From positions 31,617 to 95,616 of the forward strand of contig JAAXIC010000021.1 in assembly GCA_012270555.1 (NCBI GenBank): a stretch of 64,000 nt of DNA. The letters run 5' to 3'. The stretch is from Chloroflexota bacterium. Lineage in GTDB: Bacteria > Chloroflexota > UBA11872 > VXOZ01. The translations under genes and the position numbers were made by a program. The notes below the pieces were generated by a model. That model worked only from the letters and a program-made list of their open reading frames with translations, ran no database searches and was not told the DNA's origin. Below are positions 1 to 8,988 of this stretch, piece after piece (position 1 is the first letter of the stretch; every line of letters starts with the position of its first letter).

Positions 1-902
1 TTACGCACCGCATCGAAGAAGACCTCTTGGAGGCGGGCCGCCACCGGGCCGATTTCGCCGCTGCCGATAGTCCTGCCGTCCACCTCGCCGATGGCGGAGA
101 TCTGCGCGGCCGTGCCGGTAAAGAAGAGTTCGTCGGCAATGTAGAGCTCAGTACGCGCGATGCGCCGCTCCACCACTTCGATGCCGAGTTCCTGCTGGGC
201 CAGGGTCATCACGGCATGGCGCGTGATACCTTCCAGGATGTTCGAATCCGGGCCGGTGGTGATGAGCTTGCCGTCCCGCAGCATGAAAATGTTTTCGCCG
301 GGGCCTTCCGATACCGAGCCGTCACTGTTCAACATGATGGCTTCGTCAAAGCCCAGTTCCTTGGCTTGGGAGGTCGCCAGCGCCGAATTGATGTAGAGAC
401 CCGTTACCTTGGCGCGCGGCGGAATAACGTTGTCATCAATGCGGCGCCACGGTGAAATGGTGACGCGGATCGGCTTGTCCAGGTCCAAATACGCCCCAAA
501 CGGCACGGTGAACATGAAGAAGTCGTCTTCCACGTCTTCCAAGCCGCCGTCGGGAGCCTTGCGCACCAGCGAGAGGCCCACCTGCTCGGCGCTCTTGTAC
601 ACGAGCGGGCGCACATAGACGTCTTCCCGGTAGCCGGACTTCGCGACGAGGTCACAGGCTAGTTGCGTCAATTCCGCCGGGCTGAGGCTCACTTTCATGC
701 GCAAAATGTGCGCGGACCGGTGCAAGCGCTCAAAGTGCTCGCGCGCGCGAAAGAGATAGACCTGTTCGTCTTCCGCTACCCAGTAGCCCCTAATGCCTTC
801 AAAGCAGCCCGTGCCATAGTTGAGCGCGTGCGTCATGATGCCTACCTTGGCATCAGCAAGCGGCACCACATTCCCTTCAAAATACGCGAACGGTTCTCCC
901 AC
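1..902 (-). CDS. ilvE: Branched-chain amino acid aminotransferase (partial, 3' end beyond window)
   Basis: Class IV PLP aminotransferase that interconverts Val/Leu/Ile and their 2-oxo acids, the last step of branched-chain amino acid synthesis. About 300 residues are visible and the family is usually 300-310, so only a few C-terminal codons lie outside the window. Seen: an EGIRGYW block at residues 35-41, the probable PLP lysine K165 in AKVTGLYINS, and the SEGPGENIFM block at 198-207. GTG at 902 is chosen as start because an AGGAGG Shine-Dalgarno (909-914) lies 6 nt upstream; an in-frame ATG at 917 overlaps that site. The gene follows the ABC exporter pair on the same strand after about 155 nt, so it is probably separately transcribed. 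Confidence 0.93.
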   Translation of the reverse strand, partial: MGEPFAYFEGNVVPLADAKVGIMTHALNYGTGCFEGIRGYWVAEDEQVYLFRAREHFERLHRSAHILRMKVSLSPAELTQLACDLVAKSGYREDVYVRPLVYKSAEQVGLSLVRKAPDGGLEDVEDDFFMFTVPFGAYLDLDKPIRVTISPWRRIDDNVIPPRAKVTGLYINSALATSQAKELGFDEAIMLNSDGSVSEGPGENIFMLRDGKLITTGPDSNILEGITRHAVMTLAQQELGIEVVERRIARTELYIADELFFTGTAAQISAIGEVDGRTIGSGEIGPVAARLQEVFFDAVR

Positions 903-1057
903 AACCGACCTCCTCATTAGCCCGTGGGCGCAGATGCTTATGCTACGCAAAAGCTTACGCTTTATCATGCTACATTTGCCAATCCCATGTAAACCCTGGG
1001 ATGCGCCCCGGGACGGCGTGGAACCACTCTTAAAGGGGGTCCCTGCGACCCGGGACT

Positions 1058-2875
1058 TCAACCGGCCTCTTCCCGATATGCAGCAGCTTGTAGGCCGTAG
1101 AGTTCGGCATACTCGCCGCCGGACGCGAGCAGAGCGTCGTGCGTTCCCTCCTCCACCAAGCGACCCTCACGCAATACCAAAATCCGGCCGGCGATTTGGC
1201 ATGATGCCAGCCGGTGGGAAATGAGAATCGCCGTGCGGCCGTGGGCCAGTTCGGCAAAGTGCTGATAGACCGCCGCTTCCGCCTTGGCATCAAGCGCCGA
1301 GGCCGGTTCGTCCAGAATGAGGATCTCGGCGGGACGGAAGTAGGCCCGCGCGATCGCCAGTTTCTGCCATTGGCCCACCGATAGCTCCGCGCCGGCGTGG
1401 TACTCCTTGCCCAACAGTGTGCTCAGTCCTTGCGGTAACTCTGCCGCCACTTCGTGGGCGCCGCTGCGCGTGAGGACGGATTGCAGGTGCTCTTTGTCAT
1501 CGGCTCCTTCCAGCCAGCCGAAAGTGATGTTTTCCTCCACGGTAGTCTGGAAACGCTGGTAGGTCTGAAAGACGGTGCCGAATTTCCGGTGCCAATCAGC
1601 GGGCGCGATGTCAGAGAGGTCAACCCCATCTACGAGGATGCGTCCAGATGTGGGACGGTAGAGGCCCATCAGGAGCTTGACGAGCGTGGTCTTGCCTGCG
1701 CCGTTTTCGCCAACGAGGGCGACGCGCTCGCCGGGCCTTAGTTCTAGGTTGAGGTTAGAGAGCGCCGGCCGTTCGGCTCCCGGATAGGTAAAGGAGAGAT
1801 TATCCAAGACGATGGGTGTGGCTAGCGTTTGATCCAGTTTCCGGCCGGCCGTGAGATCAATGCGTGGGTTGTCCATCAGCACGAAGTAGTCCTCCAGGTA
1901 GCGGAGAGAGTTGTAGAGCATTGATCCGCACCAAATCAGCCCAAAGTATGTGATTTGGAACGTCTCGATTGCGGCGAAGAGGGCTGCCGCCGCGCCAATG
2001 CTGATGTGACCGTTGACGAGGAGGCCGACGCTCAGGCCGAGGGCCGCAATGTGCGTCAGGCCGTTCATGCCGTCCGATAGAACCGTGAGCCGCGCTTCGC
2101 GCGCCGAAAGCTGCAGTCGTTCTTTTTGGAGACGGCGACGGAGTTGCCCGGCTTGATCGAGCAGCCACTTTCCCAGGTTGAAGAGCCGAATCTCTGCCGC
2201 TGCATGCCGGCCGGTCAACAGGTCGATATAGACGCCAAAGCGGCGTTCGTCCGGGGCTTGCGCGCGGTCCATCAGGTATCTTTGTCGATGGATGAATTCG
2301 CGTAGCAGTGCGCCTGGCGTCGTTCCGAGGGCCAGCAAGAGCGGCAGCCCCCAGTGGAATTGCCCCAGGTAGATGAGGAGCGATGCCATAGTCACAATGT
2401 CTGATACGCTTCTTGTGAGGAAATTGGTCGTGGCTCCCAACCGCCCCACCGTTCTGCGCCGCACCAGGTGCAACAGGTCGTAGTGCTTGTCGTGCTCGAA
2501 CCACTCCAGCGGCATTGACTGCGCCTGCCGCAGGCAGTGCTCCTCTATGTGGTTGCCCAAGACCTCCTGATGACGGCGGTCTACGATTTCCCTGACGTGC
2601 ACTACCGCAGCGTGCAGGATCGCAAGCAGGGCGAGAGCGAGTCCCCACGCGAGACCGTCTGCCACGGGGGCGCTTCCCGCGACTATCAGTTCCGCCGTTT
2701 CAATGAGCCGGCGCAAGACATGCACTTCGGCCAAAGGAAACAGACCCATGCCTGCACTTATGGCGAAATGGAGGATAGTCCCTCTAGCGTCGGCCGCCAG
2801 CAGGAGGCGCAGCGTAGGCGGCACATACTTGAGGCGCTGCCAAGAACCTGTGGTGGTGTTGGGTACTGAACTCAT
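1058..2875 (-). CDS. ABC exporter, fused permease/ATPase (second of pair)
   Basis: Membrane exporter half-transporter of 605 aa: an N-terminal six-helix TMD (about residues 30-330) and a C-terminal ATPase. Walker A GENGAGKTT is at about 389, the signature is LSVGQWQ at about 498, Walker B is ILILDEPASALD at about 518, and the H-loop is ISHR at about 552. The reading frame stays open upstream to 3232, but that part is a shadow of the preceding gene; the true start is ATG 2875, which overlaps the upstream TGA (ATGA). The coupling implies a heterodimeric exporter with the preceding gene. The GQWQ form of the signature is common in exporters linked to modified peptides (known of the family), but no precursor or modification gene is adjacent, so the substrate is unknown. 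Confidence 0.9.
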   Translation of the reverse strand: MSSVPNTTTGSWQRLKYVPPTLRLLLAADARGTILHFAISAGMGLFPLAEVHVLRRLIETAELIVAGSAPVADGLAWGLALALLAILHAAVVHVREIVDRRHQEVLGNHIEEHCLRQAQSMPLEWFEHDKHYDLLHLVRRRTVGRLGATTNFLTRSVSDIVTMASLLIYLGQFHWGLPLLLALGTTPGALLREFIHRQRYLMDRAQAPDERRFGVYIDLLTGRHAAAEIRLFNLGKWLLDQAGQLRRRLQKERLQLSAREARLTVLSDGMNGLTHIAALGLSVGLLVNGHISIGAAAALFAAIETFQITYFGLIWCGSMLYNSLRYLEDYFVLMDNPRIDLTAGRKLDQTLATPIVLDNLSFTYPGAERPALSNLNLELRPGERVALVGENGAGKTTLVKLLMGLYRPTSGRILVDGVDLSDIAPADWHRKFGTVFQTYQRFQTTVEENITFGWLEGADDKEHLQSVLTRSGAHEVAAELPQGLSTLLGKEYHAGAELSVGQWQKLAIARAYFRPAEILILDEPASALDAKAEAAVYQHFAELAHGRTAILISHRLASCQIAGRILVLREGRLVEEGTHDALLASGGEYAELYGLQAAAYREEAG

Positions 2876-4800
2876 GAGTCGTCCTCCGCATGGTGCGGCG
2901 CAGCGTACCAACGCGCTTGAAGGCCGTACATGTGCGCGTAAACGCCGTCTCGGTGCAGCAGAGCCTCGTGATTGCCCTCCTCGACGATGCGACCGTGCGC
3001 CAGGACGACGATCCGGTCTCCCAGGCGGGCCGCGCCCAGCCGGTGCGAAACCAAGATCGCGGTGCGCCCGGCGGCTACCTGGGTGAACTGCCGGTAGAAT
3101 TCCACCTCGGCGCGAGGGTCCAAGGCAGCGGTGGGCTCGTCGAGAGCGACGATTTGGGCATCGCGCAGATACGCCCGCGCCAAGGCCAGCCGCTGCCACT
3201 GTCCGGAAGAGAGCTCCATGCCGCCCGGCCACTCTTTGCCGAGTGGCGTTGCGTAGTCTGCGGACAGAGCGGCGACGAAACCGTCTGCCCCACTCTGCGC
3301 CGCGGCCGCGGCGATGCGGGGATGGGTTGCGACTGCGGCTTGCGGAGACGCAGCCAGCAAGGCTGTGTCGCCAAAGGCGATGTTCTCAAACACCGTCGTG
3401 GGATAGCGGACGAAATCCTGGAAAACCGCGGTCGCCACCCGCCGCCACCCATCAGGGTCTAGCGTGGACAGGTCGATCCCATCTACAAAGATGGCCCCTT
3501 GAGTGGGACGGTAGAGGCCAAGGAGCAAGCGCACGAGCGTCGTCTTGCCTGCACCGTTCTCGCCCACGAGGGCGATGCGCTCACCGGGCCGGATCTGCAG
3601 ATTGATGTTGGTGAGCGCCGGTCGTTCCGCTCCCGGGTACGTAAAGCTGACGTCGCGAAACTGAATCCCCTCGCGCAGGGGCCGCTGTATCTGAGGCCCG
3701 TTCTCCGGCGAATCCGGCGTTTCTGCTTCAAGGGCGAGGAAGTCGCGCAGATACTCGGAGTATTGCAGCTCCTCATAGATATTTCGCAAGCCCCAGGCGA
3801 CATTGTCGGCGAGGTCGCGAAACCGGGTGAGGCCATATAGCAGCGCGACCAAGCTGCCCAAAGTGATGTTGCCGACCAAGGCGATTAGCAGGGCGAATAC
3901 AATGATGAACGCTACCGCTTCTTGCGCGGCGACACTGCCCAGCCCTGGCAGCGCCACCTTGCGCTGGGCGGCAACAATCTCCGCGAGAAAGCGCTGGAAT
4001 ACCTTGCTCCGGCGGAGGAGCAGGAAGTCGGCGAGACCGGAAAGCCGGATCTCGGGAATAGCCTCACGGCTGGTAAGCAGACGCGACCAGTACTGCTTCT
4101 CGCGCCGGCGGGGCGAGTTTTGGTAGAAGACCTCGAGGAGATGGTGTTCGGTGAACGACTGTACGACTGCCCGCAAACCCATCACGGCTACCAGCGCCAC
4201 CCCAATCAGCCAATGGGCGCGAAAGTAGAGCACCATCAGGCCGGCCGCGCCGACCAGCGACGTTACGAGCCACGAGACATTCTCCAGAAAGTCGCTGAGG
4301 ATGCTCCCTCCCTCTTTGCCGGTCACCTCCAGCTTGGTGTAATACTCTTCCCGCTCGAAGACGCTCAGCGGCAGCGCGACGGCTTTCGCGCACACCATGT
4401 GCTGCACGGCAGCGCCAAGGCGCAACCCCGTCAACTGACTGAGATAGTCGCCCAGCGCGCCGTCGAGGCTGCGGATGATAAAGGCCACCAAGAGAATCGC
4501 CAGCCACGGGACTATGGAGGGCCATACGTCAGTCGGATTGGCCGGAGAGCGCTGGAGCTCATCGATGAAGTCAATGCCAGTGAGGTCGGGTACTGAGCGC
4601 CGTACGTCATCGATAAGGCCGCTGATGGCGAAGACAATGAGCGGCGTGGTGGCGCCGGCGGCAAAGCTCTGGAGCGTAATGAGCGTGGCGGCCACCGGGA
4701 CTTCCTTGAAGAGAAGCCCGAGGATGAAGCCTACTCCCGTAGTTGTAGCCCGCAAACGAGCGGCGGGCTCACTGAGCCATTTCGGCATGACAAGACCCAT
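2872..4800 (-). CDS. ABC exporter, fused permease/ATPase (first of pair)
   Basis: Half-transporter of about 642 aa with an N-terminal transmembrane domain and a C-terminal nucleotide-binding domain: Walker A GENGAGKTT, signature LSSGQWQRLALARA, Walker B IVALDEPTAALD and the switch histidine in LVSHRLG. Both ATPases of the pair keep catalytic residues, so neither site is obviously degenerate. Its TGA overlaps the ATG of the second exporter gene by 4 nt. The frame is open to a GTG at 4893, but that start has no Shine-Dalgarno; ATG 4800 has a weak GAAGTGA upstream, and ATG 4788 (MPKWLSEP) is a third option. Exact start uncertain; function as an exporter subunit is firm, substrate unknown. Confidence 0.87.
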   Translation of the reverse strand: MGLVMPKWLSEPAARLRATTTGVGFILGLLFKEVPVAATLITLQSFAAGATTPLIVFAISGLIDDVRRSVPDLTGIDFIDELQRSPANPTDVWPSIVPWLAILLVAFIIRSLDGALGDYLSQLTGLRLGAAVQHMVCAKAVALPLSVFEREEYYTKLEVTGKEGGSILSDFLENVSWLVTSLVGAAGLMVLYFRAHWLIGVALVAVMGLRAVVQSFTEHHLLEVFYQNSPRRREKQYWSRLLTSREAIPEIRLSGLADFLLLRRSKVFQRFLAEIVAAQRKVALPGLGSVAAQEAVAFIIVFALLIALVGNITLGSLVALLYGLTRFRDLADNVAWGLRNIYEELQYSEYLRDFLALEAETPDSPENGPQIQRPLREGIQFRDVSFTYPGAERPALTNINLQIRPGERIALVGENGAGKTTLVRLLLGLYRPTQGAIFVDGIDLSTLDPDGWRRVATAVFQDFVRYPTTVFENIAFGDTALLAASPQAAVATHPRIAAAAAQSGADGFVAALSADYATPLGKEWPGGMELSSGQWQRLALARAYLRDAQIVALDEPTAALDPRAEVEFYRQFTQVAAGRTAILVSHRLGAARLGDRIVVLAHGRIVEEGNHEALLHRDGVYAHMYGLQARWYAAPHHAEDDS

Positions 4801-5235
4801 GATCGTTTTCACTTCAGTTTGCTTATACTTCGCGTAGATCAGATGTCTACAGGCGGATTCTAAGCCTGGACTTCTCAGGTGTTCTATGCTCACGCGCTGC
4901 GCCGTGGCAGACCCTTAGCACTAAAGTCTGTTTATCCTAGCGAGATACTTGCACAGACCGTGCCGGCAGGCGAGACAACCTTCTTCTCCGTGAAGTACTC
5001 CCTCTCCCTGGAGAGAGATGGTGTGAGGGGAGCTTGGTACCGTTCCAGCCTGATGCCAAACGGTTATCAAACTTAAGTAACGGTCTTGTGAGGGAGTTGT
5101 GCGGACCAGCACGCCGTCATGGAGAGCAGCAGTGAATATGCGCACAGTGGCTTCGGTGACTGCCGACACAAGGCATCAAGAGAAAAGGCCTAGCGCGAGG
5201 CGGCCTGTGGTAGGATCTCGACGGAAAAGGCGGTT
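4801..5235. other. Gene-free region with a degenerate palindromic repeat
   Basis: No convincing gene. It contains a degraded copy of the window's main palindromic element at about 4954-5030 (CCTCTCCCTGGAGAG core). The 82-residue frame on the minus strand here is mostly translated repeat and was not accepted. Confidence 0.6.
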
Positions 5236-6684
5236 TTATCTCGGAACGATCACGTTTACGGCTACCGTGTGGGAGGCTACACCCTGTATATTTTCGTCGG
5301 TGGTTAGCCTGAGTTCTTGTGTCTGACCCGGGAGGAGGTTGCTCACCTGTCCGATTGCCATGCCGAGCACGTTACCAGCGGCATCGAAAAGAGCGCCGTT
5401 GAGGTCGAGGCTGTAGGTGCGCGCGCCGTTGTTCGTGACCGACCCGTGCAGGACGTGGAGATTTCCCTCCCGCTCGTAATGCACGCCGCTAAAGCTGATA
5501 TCGCGCTCGCGATTCGCGCCACCGGCCAGCGTACCGGTAAAGCCGATTTCTACCGCTGCGGGAACAGCAATGTAAGGGTCGGTGGATAAGAGACGAACGA
5601 CGCGGGTTGATCCCGGCAGCAGGGCTGCGATACTACCGGTAGCATGAGTCAAGTCGGCGCCCTGGGCATCGAGCAAGTGCACCTCGATGGCGCTGGAAAT
5701 GATCGTACTGAAGTCATTGCGCAGTTGTAAGTAGATACGGTAGTTGCCGTGGGGCGATGCTATGACTGTTGGCGACCCTACGATGGACAATACGTCGGCA
5801 AGTCCACCGGTGGCAATACGCACTATGTCAAGAGAAGACACCGTACCTGCCGGCGCTGGGGATGAAGTTAGTTCTCCGGCAGGAGGCCTAAATGCGCTCT
5901 GAAGGGCGAGAGCCGCATCCAGCGGATACCTAGCCGCCGCCGGAATGAGGCCAGACTCTTTGAAAAGGTCGCCGCCCAGCACTACCGTCACGTCACCAAC
6001 GTCTGCCCAGGGCATTTTGACTTTCCAGTATTGCAAAGCGCTGCGCTGGGCACGCACGACGATCATCGGTCCGAATTCTTGAATTGCCAAGGGCAGCCCG
6101 AAGCGCTGCAGCCAGTCTGAATTGCTAAGAAGCCGCTCTTTCAGCGCGGCGCGGGCCGTGCTCATCTCCGCAGAGTCGCCGGGCTGCGCCTCGAAGATGC
6201 GCGTGAGATGGTTCTGAACGGTGCCTTCCCAGTCATTTATCGGGTCGTCTGCCGACCAATCGAAGCTCTTGGGAATCTGCCGGTAAGCCACGAGCCAGTC
6301 GTCATAGTTGGCGGCGGAGAGCATATCGAATGTGTTCGCAAGGTTGACACTGTTCGTCCCCGGATTCCACTGCAAAAGGGCTTTCTGAGTCGCTTGGTAG
6401 TAGAAGCCGTCCAGAATGAAACGCCCGGACACCGGGTACCCCAGCGCCGGCACGCCGCCGAGTTGCTGGAAACCGCTCCAAAAGTTGATGCCCCGGTAGT
6501 CGATGATTGCGTAGCCCTTGCCGGTGCCGCTGCCGGTCTGGGTATAGTACCAGCCGCGACCTATGGCATAGTCGGGCGCGTGAACATGGTCGGCTCCATC
6601 TCCGTGCGCCTGCACGGCGTTCGCGGCAGAGAGCCACACGAGGAGCACCAGTGTGAGACTACTAAGAAAACGGAGACGTCGCAT
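5236..6684 (-). CDS. Secreted protein with LGxP-like and FxLYD-like beta-sandwich domains
   Basis: Predicted exported protein of 482 aa; no enzyme motif recognised. ATG 6684 is chosen because AGAGGG lies 6 nt upstream and it gives a clean Sec signal peptide (MRRLRF, hydrophobic core, AxA-type end near VQA). After the signal comes a segment with FQQLGGVPALGYPVSGRF, like the LGFP-type modules of secreted Chloroflexota and actinobacterial proteins. The C-terminal part holds two beta-sandwich-like segments; the second (about residues 395-480) has GSVTNNG, LFDAAGNVLG and LLPGQTQ, which is the FxLYD pattern. It probably acts at the cell surface or outside the cell. Domain names are inferred from motifs only. 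Confidence 0.8.
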   Translation of the reverse strand: MRRLRFLSSLTLVLLVWLSAANAVQAHGDGADHVHAPDYAIGRGWYYTQTGSGTGKGYAIIDYRGINFWSGFQQLGGVPALGYPVSGRFILDGFYYQATQKALLQWNPGTNSVNLANTFDMLSAANYDDWLVAYRQIPKSFDWSADDPINDWEGTVQNHLTRIFEAQPGDSAEMSTARAALKERLLSNSDWLQRFGLPLAIQEFGPMIVVRAQRSALQYWKVKMPWADVGDVTVVLGGDLFKESGLIPAAARYPLDAALALQSAFRPPAGELTSSPAPAGTVSSLDIVRIATGGLADVLSIVGSPTVIASPHGNYRIYLQLRNDFSTIISSAIEVHLLDAQGADLTHATGSIAALLPGSTRVVRLLSTDPYIAVPAAVEIGFTGTLAGGANRERDISFSGVHYEREGNLHVLHGSVTNNGARTYSLDLNGALFDAAGNVLGMAIGQVSNLLPGQTQELRLTTDENIQGVASHTVAVNVIVPR

Positions 6685-6850
6685 GCGCATCCCTCTTATT
6701 TGGTACATTAGGTATAGGTGCTCTCCATACTAGTCGAAGCACTGCGTCGCGGCAAGGGAGTGTGCTACGCTCAGTGTTTGGGTAGCGATGGACTCTGTGT
6801 GCCGGCCTGACGCGCCAACCTAGCGTGAACAACCAGTGTAGGAGGACATA

Positions 6851-7567
6851 TTGGACCGCGTACCGCGAGCGTGGATGAAGCCGCTCGATGACGACTACAA
6901 GGCAAAGCCGCTGCCGGAACGCAAGCGGCGGCCCTGGCGTGAGACCGCCATAGGCCGTGTCGTGATGGTGCCGATTGACCGCCTCGACCCCTACGTGCGC
7001 TGGTCGGAACTGGTGGAACGCATGGTGCACGGCGTGATGCTGAACACCGATGTCTTCAATGACGCCCACGAGGACGATTCGGCGAACTTGCAAGCGCTTG
7101 CCGTGGTCTTGATCGTCGCCGTGGTGCAGAACATCAGCCTGCTCCTCGTCGGCATGTTCTGGTTCGGCTTCTTTGGCGCGTTCGGTTACGTTGCCAGAGC
7201 GATGAGCGATGCCTTGGTTTCCTGGGTCATCTGGTTGCTCGTGGCATATGCGCTGTGTAAAGTGCTCTTCAGAAGCCGCGCAGGTTTCATGCAGCTTTTC
7301 CGCACGCTCGCCTTCGCGTACGTACCGTCCATCTTCTTGTTCTTTCAGATTATCCCGCTCTATGGCGTTACGCTCGCCGCCCTTACGTATCTGGCCCTGA
7401 TCGAATATGGTGTCTTGGCGCTGCGTCCGGCGTTGAAGGGTTCGATTGCCAAGGCGCTGCTTGCCAGCTTCGTCGGCTGGACGGGGTTGCTCGTGGTTAG
7501 CCTAATCCTGAGCGAAAGTCAGCTCTTCACGCTGATCCAGGAGTGGATCGCCGAGCAATGGCTGTGA
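6851..7567 (+). CDS. Yip1-family integral membrane protein
   Basis: Membrane protein of 238 aa with about five hydrophobic helices after a basic, proline-rich 60-residue cytoplasmic N-terminus. Spacing and composition, including the YVPSIFLFFQIIPLYG helix followed by ALIEYGVLALR, fit the Yip1/DUF1282 family; the bacterial role is unknown. Start is TTG 6851 with GGAGG at 6841-6845, 5 nt upstream; no ATG in this frame is as well placed. It is divergent from the secreted-protein gene and convergent with the enolase gene, so it is probably monocistronic. Confidence 0.78.
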   Translation: MDRVPRAWMKPLDDDYKAKPLPERKRRPWRETAIGRVVMVPIDRLDPYVRWSELVERMVHGVMLNTDVFNDAHEDDSANLQALAVVLIVAVVQNISLLLVGMFWFGFFGAFGYVARAMSDALVSWVIWLLVAYALCKVLFRSRAGFMQLFRTLAFAYVPSIFLFFQIIPLYGVTLAALTYLALIEYGVLALRPALKGSIAKALLASFVGWTGLLVVSLILSESQLFTLIQEWIAEQWL

Positions 7568-7610
7568 GCGAAGACTACGCTCGTAGCCAAGTCTATGCAC
7601 ATAGCGAAGT

Positions 7611-8771
7611 CTACGTTGAATGAGGTCGCGTGAACGTGGCCTGCGGCGAAAGCTCCACTCCCCACCCCGGCGCATCCCTTAACTCTACCTCTCCGTCTTG
7701 GGGTAGGGGCTCGCCCGCGAAGAAGGGGTGAATGGGGGCGATCTCCGTGCCGTCGCCGCTGCTGAAGATGAACTCCGCCATGGGGCAGACCGCGTGCGCA
7801 GCGACAAAAGAGTAGCTCATCACGCCGCCGATATGGGGGATCACCTGCAAGCCGTGGGTTTCCGCCATGGCCGCCACGCGCCGTGCCTCGGTAATGCCGC
7901 CACACCAGGCGAGATCGGGCTGCAGAATGTCGGCGCAGCCTCGCTGGATGAGATCGTGAAACCCAAAGCGCGTGTATTCGTGCTCGCCGCACGCGATCTT
8001 CAGCCACGGCAGACGACGGCGCAGCGTGGCGTAGCCATCGTAGTCATCGGGAAAGAGCGCTTCCTCCAACCAGTAGATGTCATACTGGCGCAGGCGTTCG
8101 GCCATGCGGACGGCATACGGCACGTCCCAGCCCATCCAGGCGTCTATCATGAGGAGTCTGTCCGGTCCCAGCGCGTCGCGCGCCGCTGCTACTTGCTCCT
8201 CGTTGCGGCGCATGCCTTCCGCGCCATCCCACGGCCCGTAGCGCATGAAGACCTTGTTCCTCGTGAATCCCAGGTCCGTGTAGGCCGCCGTGCGATTGCC
8301 GCTGGCGTAGAGAGTTACACGCGGCGGCGCGTTCCCAGTCCCTTTCGTCTTGCCGCCGAGCAGCACGTAGACGGGCACCCCGACTGCCTTGCCCTTGATA
8401 TCCCAGAGCGCGTTGTCGATGGCGCTGACCGCCATGATAGGCAGACCCTTGCGCCCGTACGGGAGGGTGGCGCGGTACATGAGGTCCCAGAGCATTTCCG
8501 TGTTGCGGGGGTCTCTGCCGACGAGCAAGGGCTTGAGGTGGTGTTCGATGATGTGGCAACTGGGCACGCCCCCGCCCCCCACGCCGATGCCGACGATACC
8601 CTCATCGGTGGTGATCCGAGCGATAGTGCGCGGCACCATGCCCTGCCATGAGGTGCGTGTCTCGGCATACTCCGGATAGGCACCCATAGGGCTGGCCATA
8701 CGCTCTGCCACCAGCCAGCTACGGCGTTTGGGCGTTTCTGGTATTAGGGCTTCGATATCGACGATTTTCAT
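7611..8771 (-). CDS. Enolase-superfamily dehydratase, L-rhamnonate dehydratase-like (copy 2)
   Basis: Mandelate racemase/muconate-lactonizing-enzyme family member of 386 aa. It keeps the barrel's acidic metal ligands (D in LLMIDAWMGWD, E in YWLEEALFPDDY, E in ACGEHEYTR) and candidate catalytic histidines in GEHE and VIPHIGG, plus the CGGITEA block typical of L-rhamnonate dehydratases. Such enzymes remove water from a sugar acid to give a 2-keto-3-deoxy acid; the actual sugar acid cannot be read from sequence. ATG 8771 is preferred to the GTG at 8783; neither has a strong SD. A close paralogue lies upstream on the same strand, about 217 nt away, separated by a hairpin repeat. Confidence 0.88.
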   Translation of the reverse strand: MKIVDIEALIPETPKRRSWLVAERMASPMGAYPEYAETRTSWQGMVPRTIARITTDEGIVGIGVGGGGVPSCHIIEHHLKPLLVGRDPRNTEMLWDLMYRATLPYGRKGLPIMAVSAIDNALWDIKGKAVGVPVYVLLGGKTKGTGNAPPRVTLYASGNRTAAYTDLGFTRNKVFMRYGPWDGAEGMRRNEEQVAAARDALGPDRLLMIDAWMGWDVPYAVRMAERLRQYDIYWLEEALFPDDYDGYATLRRRLPWLKIACGEHEYTRFGFHDLIQRGCADILQPDLAWCGGITEARRVAAMAETHGLQVIPHIGGVMSYSFVAAHAVCPMAEFIFSSGDGTEIAPIHPFFAGEPLPQDGEVELRDAPGWGVELSPQATFTRPHST

Positions 8772-8820
8772 GGTAACTGCCACGCTTTTCTTCGCTTACG
8801 GAAACCCCTGCATGAATTCG

Positions 8821-8847
8821 TCATTCCGGCGAAAGCCGGAATCCAGG
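8821..8847. repeat. Hairpin repeat between the two enolase genes
   Basis: Perfect 8-bp inverted repeat ATTCCGGC / GCCGGAAT closed by a GAAA tetraloop (8823-8842). A similar but degraded sequence lies near 53355-53396, so this is a dispersed REP-like element rather than a gene-specific terminator; no T-run follows on either strand. Confidence 0.75.
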
Positions 8848-8988
8848 AAGTCGCAATTTCCTCAAAGCCCGGCTCAACTCTGTCTAGCGGGGTAGGCGTT
8901 TCGCAAAAGTCTTAGTACCGGGTCTTTTCACAATCTCATGACTCTGTCAGTGGATTCCGCAGCGGCAGCTGGCAAGAGGCTCCTAGCG

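Noticed and set aside
2876..3232. N-terminal extension of the second ABC exporter in the longest open frame
   Set aside because: It lies inside the coding part of the preceding exporter, is Arg/Gly/Pro-rich shadow sequence, and ATG 2875 makes a standard ATGA overlap.
4921..5169. 82-residue minus-strand frame near a GQWQ exporter, as a possible precursor peptide
   Set aside because: Most of it is a translated repeat (SLQGEGVLHGEEG), with no leader-like pattern or supported SD.
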